From contig OY282558.1 of the NCBI GenBank assembly GCA_958295665.1, positions 311,832,092-311,896,091 on the forward strand: a stretch of DNA of 64,000 nucleotides, in the 5' to 3' direction. The notes under the pieces are model-generated. The model was not told the DNA's origin and made no database searches. It was given only the letters and a program-made list of their open reading frames with translations. This document shows positions 59,437 through 64,000 of the stretch, piece by piece (the first letter of the stretch is position 1; each line of letters begins with the position of its first letter). Position numbers and translations under genes: made by a program. This DNA is from Tipula vernalis. Taxonomy: Eukaryota; Arthropoda; Insecta; Diptera; Tipulidae.

Positions 59437-61939
59437 TTAGTCCATGTCAGTAACTTCAAAGAGGCCTAGCTTGTAATTCAACACCATTTTAAAAATATTT
59501 CCCAAATAAGCTACTTCAGAAACCATTTCGTCAGTTAAAATTGATTTTATTGTTAAACAAATAACATAACCATCTATATTATTGGTAATCGCCAGTGACT
59601 GACCAGCGAAATACTTTACGATATTGTAAGTTATAAACTATTTGTTTTATATACAAACGATTCTGGAACACGAATTGAAACGGTTGTAGGTTCTAACCGT
59701 ATGAAATGTTTTTTTGAAATATCGTTACAAAATCGTTGCCCTACAAGAGTCGACTGCATCATTTGATGTCGTTCTGTAAACGTTTTTAACAAATTGACGT
59801 AGTTTCTCGATTTCGAAGCAATTTGTTTAAAGTATTGGTGTTAACTTTCAAATCGAAGAGTAGAAAATTTAATTAGAGGACCAAACAATTTTATCAATTC
59901 TGGATAATGTTGTAAATAATGATGTTTAGGTCTAAGTGCCACATTTGGAAAGAGCAATACCCTCAATTCTAGATATCTATTAATAAGACCATCTAAAATA
60001 TGAACTTGGGCTAGGGTAACAATATGTGACGATACAATTTGCGATATTTCTACAAGATGCAATACCATTTCTAAAACATTATCATTAGTATCTTTGATCT
60101 TGTCTAGTAAAACTAAAGGTAATAATATAAGTAAATAGTACTTTTGCATGGCATGTCCAGTAAGCTTTTTATTATTATGTTTAATTTCAGGGAAACTAAC
60201 ATTATATTTTAAACATTTTTGTATGCGGTCTAAATTAAGATTCAGGTAATCGAATGTGAACCAATGGTTATTTACAAAATAATGAAGTGCCAAACAAATA
60301 TCAAATGCTATAATACCCTCATATAAATCGTGCGCTATACACGGAGGAAGACCATGGTTGCTTACGTGGAAATATTGCAAAGTGTTAAATCATGAATTTT
60401 GCTTAATTCCATGAGCAGACTCCTGACATTTCAATAACTTAACATCATTGGTGTAAGAAACTTTAGATCTTAACTCCCTTCTTATGCGAAAATTTGCTTT
60501 AAAATCTTTCAAACTTAAATGGCAAAATCTACAAAAATATTCTGAGGAACTAAAATTTTCCAAAAATCCTTTTATTTGGTGAGCTCCTAAATTATCTGCA
60601 CAAAATGCAATGATTGAACCTTTTGTATTTCCAATCTCTTTATCAAACATAATTCCGTCCGATTCTAGCTTTTTTAAATCTAATAATAACTTTTCACAAA
60701 TTTTAGTGAATCCAAATGTTTTCACGTGGGATTCTGTACACAGTAAAGCTAGCATGATATTACTAATTTTTGATCTATTATGAGTATGCAAATTTCCAAC
60801 AATGAAATAAATCGCTAGCACTTTGTGTTTAGATTTAGCTGATCCTAATGGGTTGCAAACCTCGAAGGCATCTGCATAAAATATAAGCTCGATCCGTTTT
60901 TGTTTATAAAAAAAGTTACTGCTTTTATATAAAAACCCATCAGTATAATCACAAAATTTTGAAAATTTAGTTTTTTGAATTGATTTGAACTGTAATAAAA
61001 TTTGTGGATCTGTAAATAATTGTTTTAAAGTGTCGTTTATAGGAATATAATAGTAAAACACGATTTGTGATAATTATTCACACCCAAGAAAATTTTGTGA
61101 GGTTTGACGTATGACTCAGATGTGAATTTTTGTTTTCGTTTATAGCTCGATAACGAAGTGTTGGAAATTAAACTAATCTGCGGAATTATAGAAGTTAAAA
61201 GTTCACTTTTTAGACCGCTTTGCGCATCATGCTTACTGAAAATATTTTCTACGGATTCAGTAATATTTGTTTCCAGTAAATTTGAGCAATGTGCTAAATT
61301 ATCCGCGATTATTGTTATTATTCGCTCGGGTATATTATGATCACTCTTTAATCTAATTAGCAAATTTTCTGTTACATTTCTAATATCGACCATTTTGGAT
61401 GGCCGGTCTTGGCATATAGCAGATGATGTTAGGATGTTTTCGGGTAAGCGTTTATTATTTTGGTTGGAACAAAAGTTTTGGGTTTGTAAAAGAAGATCAT
61501 CTTGTTCTGCTTTATTATTGGACTTTTTGTTGAACAACAACTTTATTTTATGGAAACTATTAATATGATTTCTAAACGTTTTTTCATTTTTAAATATTTT
61601 TACACACGCGCCAATTGGACAATTAATTTTCGGCATTTGAGAAGTACGCATATGTTTTAATAAATGTTGCAGCATTTCTTCTATTGTTAAAGATTTAAAT
61701 GAGCAGTTGCTTATATGACATTCTAAGCAATTAGTATTTTGTATTAATTTTTTTCTAATTTTTCGATGGTTTCTGTAGTAGTGGGTAGAAAAACCAATAA
61801 ATTTAGAGTAAACTCGATTACAATTACTAAGCATGCACCGAAACACTACATTACACTCATTTTTATGGGATCTTAGATGGGATACATATTTTTCTTCATC
61901 AGCGCATGATGTACCACAATTGTCGCAAACATACACCAT
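59437..61939 (-). pseudogene. EnSpm-like (CMC) transposase with four C2H2 fingers, inactivated
   Basis: The first frame (61,939-61,037) has four C2H2 fingers: C5/C8/H21/H25, then FRCMLSNC...H, LECHISNC...H and NCPIGAC...H, likely for DNA binding. The second frame (61,061-60,390) holds the catalytic core: FYADAFEVCNPLGSAKSKHK (first Asp), FCADNLGAHQIKGFLENF (second Asp) and FCRFC (the CxxC insert typical of CMC transposases). The third (60,380-59,841) has FHVSNHGLPPCIAHDLYEGI (the H..D..E block) and RPKHHYLQHYPELI. The tail continues to 59,437. Lesions: a frameshift near 61,060, in-frame TGA near 60,392, in-frame TAA near 59,840 and a frameshift near 59,640. In life it would cut and join the CACAG ends. 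Confidence 0.8.
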
Positions 61940-62843
61940 GATAGATCAAACAATCTGTAACTTAATCAAAATTAATTTTTCATTATTGACACATACAAGT
62001 TGAACTCGTTTGTTATAAAACCATTCCCTTAACATGTCTCCCATTCAGGCCAATTTTGTTCTAGACATACATTCCAAATGTTTCTCGCTAATCCAATTTT
62101 GTTCTTGGCATACATTGTACATATAATATTTAACCACGAATACTGGCGTATTAGACATACAGTAAAAAATGTATCTCACTACTAAAATATTATATATTTT
62201 TTTCAATATTTTGCACATAGATTTACTTTATAAAATGTATATCTACAGCAACATTTGCGTGGGTGAATTAACAATGTAAGGCCTACGTGTTAAAAAAACA
62301 CTTTAACCTCAAACAAATTTCACTTGGATGAAAAAAATCAATTAAATAGTCCACTACCATAAGCATATCGCACATATAATATAATATAGATACATACATA
62401 CCTTTAAACTTCACCTTAATACACTTAATTAATAGTAAATATTTAATTATTTTAATTTATATAATTTATTAATTAGAATTAATCCCAAAACTCGAAACAC
62501 AGCTTCACTCTTTAAAAACGTTTTGCTGAATAACACAATCACGAATGAACATGATGTTTATCTTATAATTACAATATTCTCACAATTCTATGTGAAATGT
62601 CGCGTTTTTAATTTAATTGTCTAACAAATTTCAACTGGCGAGTAAAAATGTAAGCACATATATGTAATATTCCGGTATATTTCATCGAATTTTACATTTT
62701 GATCGAAAATTACAGAAAATCATTAATTTTACTGAATATTTAATGTAGAATTGTTATTTTTATGCAATATTACAGCAAAAATGCTAAATTACAAGAAAAA
62801 GTTAATAAAATTTCCATTGAAAAATCAATTTTTTTTTTACTGT
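61940..62843 (-). promoter_or_regulatory. 5' leader/subterminal region of the EnSpm-like transposon
   Basis: Non-coding 0.9 kb between the transposase ATG and the right terminus. It has a direct repeat, ccaattttgttctWGRcata, at 62,050 and 62,093, and near the end several aattaca/ttttac words. Such subterminal repeats are where CACTA-type transposases usually bind. The transposase promoter should lie here, but I cannot place it. Confidence 0.4.
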
Positions 62844-62892
62844 GTGGTTTGTTGTTGTAATTTTGAGAACCATATATAAATAAATGTCATTG

Positions 62893-63756
62893 ATGTTGGG
62901 TTCGAAATGTGAAAACTGTAAAGGAAACATTATTAGTGATATACAATAAGGCATTAAGAGTGTAAAGTGTTTGAAAACTTACCATCCTAGATGTAGAGGT
63001 GTATAGGCCAAAGATCGGCAAGATATTCAAAAACTGTCGGCAACCTGGCTCTGCTGCCAAAACAACTTAACATCAAATCTAACCGGAACAACTCCGAAAC
63101 AAAACACACTTACTGATAGTGCCACTGCAATAAATAATTCACCAACGTTAACAACGAATATATCACCAAAACCAATTATCGAGGTGGATGGTTTTAAACG
63201 TCTCGAAGAGATGATGACAACTATCTGAACTGCGGAATAAAATTACGGGCTTGGTTGAAGAAAACGCAAATTTGAAGCTTGAATTGCAATCTACACAAGA
63301 GGTTAACGCAAAGCTGCATGACGTGTCACACTAAATGTTTTAAAAGTATTAAACTCAAATATCACCGCTGACGACATTAACAGTGCCCAATATATTGGGA
63401 AAGTTTTGCTGCAACCGGAACTCAACAAGAAAACATTAAATCTACCGAAAAATTTTATTCTTGTAAAGCTCTTATCCAATAGAGCCAAACAAGAAATACT
63501 GGAAAGCAAGAAAGCATTCAAAAACCTATTATCGGACCAAATTGGATACAGCACTGATACAGAAAATCCAATTTTTCTACTAGATCATCTCACCGTAAGA
63601 CAACTACAATTATTTCGTGCTGTGCGACAGTTCAAACCTTCGAACGAATTTCAGTTCTTTTGGACCATAAACAACAGGATTTTACTTTGCAAAACACTAC
63701 AATCAGGAATAATTCGTATACAATTTTTTACTGATTTAGAAAAACTACAACATTGA
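62893..63756 (+). pseudogene. Retroelement ORF1-like relic: PHD-like finger, coiled coil, FP25K-like domain
   Basis: From the ATG at 62,893 the frame reads CENCKGNI, then VKCLKTYHPRCRGV and TWLCC, a C4HC3 PHD-like finger broken by TAA and TAG stops. A linker follows, then a helix in a shifted frame with LRNKITGLVEENANLKLELQ (coiled coil, about 63,220-63,290). After another break comes the 116-codon frame 63,406-63,756 with FILVKLLSNRAKQEIL, FLLDHLTVRQLQLFRAVRQF and FFWTINNRILLC, then IIRI. The last block resembles the baculovirus FP25K-type domain seen in ORF1 proteins of insect non-LTR retroelements, and the arrangement PHD, coiled coil, FP25K-like is recurrent there. At least three lesions inactivate it. 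The RT-bearing ORF2 would lie beyond the window. Confidence 0.65.
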
Positions 63757-64000
63757 AACAACTTACAGTCTTGTGTCAGTTTCCTTGTTGGTGTGAACTA
63801 TTTATTTATTTTCGGTTTTTATTTTATTTTTTTTTAATTTTCAATTTAAAATTTGTCATTTTTAACTTATCTACACTTAATTTCATTACTCTTATACACA
63901 ACACAACAATACGCAAAACAACAATACATAACACAACACAGCGCAACACAACACAAGAACATACATAACACTTAACAGGAAAATAACTGGAACATATGAC
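63757..64000. other. Simple-sequence DNA after the ORF1-like relic
   Basis: AT-rich sequence followed by an irregular acaacac/caatac repeat (about 63,895-63,970). No gene is visible. If the retroelement continues, its ORF2 starts beyond the window edge. Confidence 0.5.

Larger units (their letters stand above)
57000..62844 (-). mobile_element. CACTA/EnSpm-like (CMC) DNA transposon with two genes
   Basis: The termini are inverted: cacagtaaaaaa at 57,000 and its complement ttttttactgtg ending at 62,844. Each is bordered by TG on the outside (56,998-56,999; 62,845-62,846), a possible 2-bp target duplication. CACTA/CACAG starts and 2-3 bp duplications are typical of EnSpm/CACTA-type elements. 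Subterminal repeats are present: atttccattgaaaa lies near both ends and ttttacgtgaat occurs at 57,114-57,125 and 57,222-57,233. Both genes are on the minus strand: a decayed zinc-finger/DDE transposase first, then an apparently intact four-exon accessory gene. The element is complete in outline, but its transposase cannot be made intact from this copy. Confidence 0.8.

Noticed and set aside
63303..63554. 83-codon minus-strand frame
   Set aside because: Antisense to the FP25K-like part of the ORF1 relic.

Overview
This is an AT-rich, gene-poor stretch of animal genome, most likely from an insect and probably a higher fly (Diptera). The reasons are the composition, long A/T runs and short microsatellites, 58-93 bp spliceosomal introns, and the mix of transposable elements: Ty3/Gypsy, I-like non-LTR, Penelope-like, CACTA/EnSpm-like and hAT/mariner-type MITEs. 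The species call is inference. I recognise no ordinary host gene and saw no tRNA, rRNA or CRISPR array by eye. Nearly everything that can be named is a transposable element or a repeat.

Layout. 1-2.98 kb: AT-rich DNA with no recognisable gene. 2.99-5.75 kb: hAT-like non-autonomous element. 6.6-8.1 kb: mariner/Tc1 scrap and the integrase end of a Gypsy-type element. 12.8-14.3 kb: non-LTR reverse transcriptase scrap and a decayed EnSpm-like transposase. 15.7-16.3 kb: fold-back element. 18.98-22.15, 31.43-32.1 and 38.02-42.1 kb: three copies of one unclassified repeat family. 26.39-27.97 kb: 5'-truncated I-like retrotransposon with an 8-bp target duplication and a (TAA)n tail. 32.96-38.02 kb: full-length but decayed Gypsy element with two LTRs, itself hit by a short non-LTR insertion. 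38.8-39.24 kb: another copy of that non-LTR family with a 13-bp target duplication and a CCTAA-repeat tail. 39.7-40.6 kb: composite palindromic element. 42.5-44.5 kb: simple and minisatellite repeats. 44.99-47.97 kb: Penelope-like element with a long uninterrupted ORF (RT plus GIY-YIG endonuclease), 0.55-kb inverted terminal arms, an 11-bp target duplication and a hammerhead-ribozyme-like fold. 50.4-51.6 kb: ~173-bp satellite array closed by an inverted copy. 55.0-56.4 kb: non-LTR RT relic.

The most interesting unit is 57,000-62,844: a complete CACTA/EnSpm-like DNA transposon with CACAG termini. It carries a decayed zinc-finger/DDE transposase and, behind it on the same strand, a second gene. 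I can assemble that gene as four exons with consensus splice sites and a perfectly continuous 537-residue frame. Its N-terminus looks like a CIDE-N domain, the interaction domain of the DFF/CAD apoptotic nuclease system. The transposon appears to sit in the 5' leader of a second retroelement whose ORF1-like relic (PHD-like finger, coiled coil, FP25K-like domain) follows at 62.9-63.76 kb.

How the parts relate: the window is a nest of insertions into insertions. The transposase and accessory protein of the EnSpm-like element would act together, whereas the retroelements are independent of each other.
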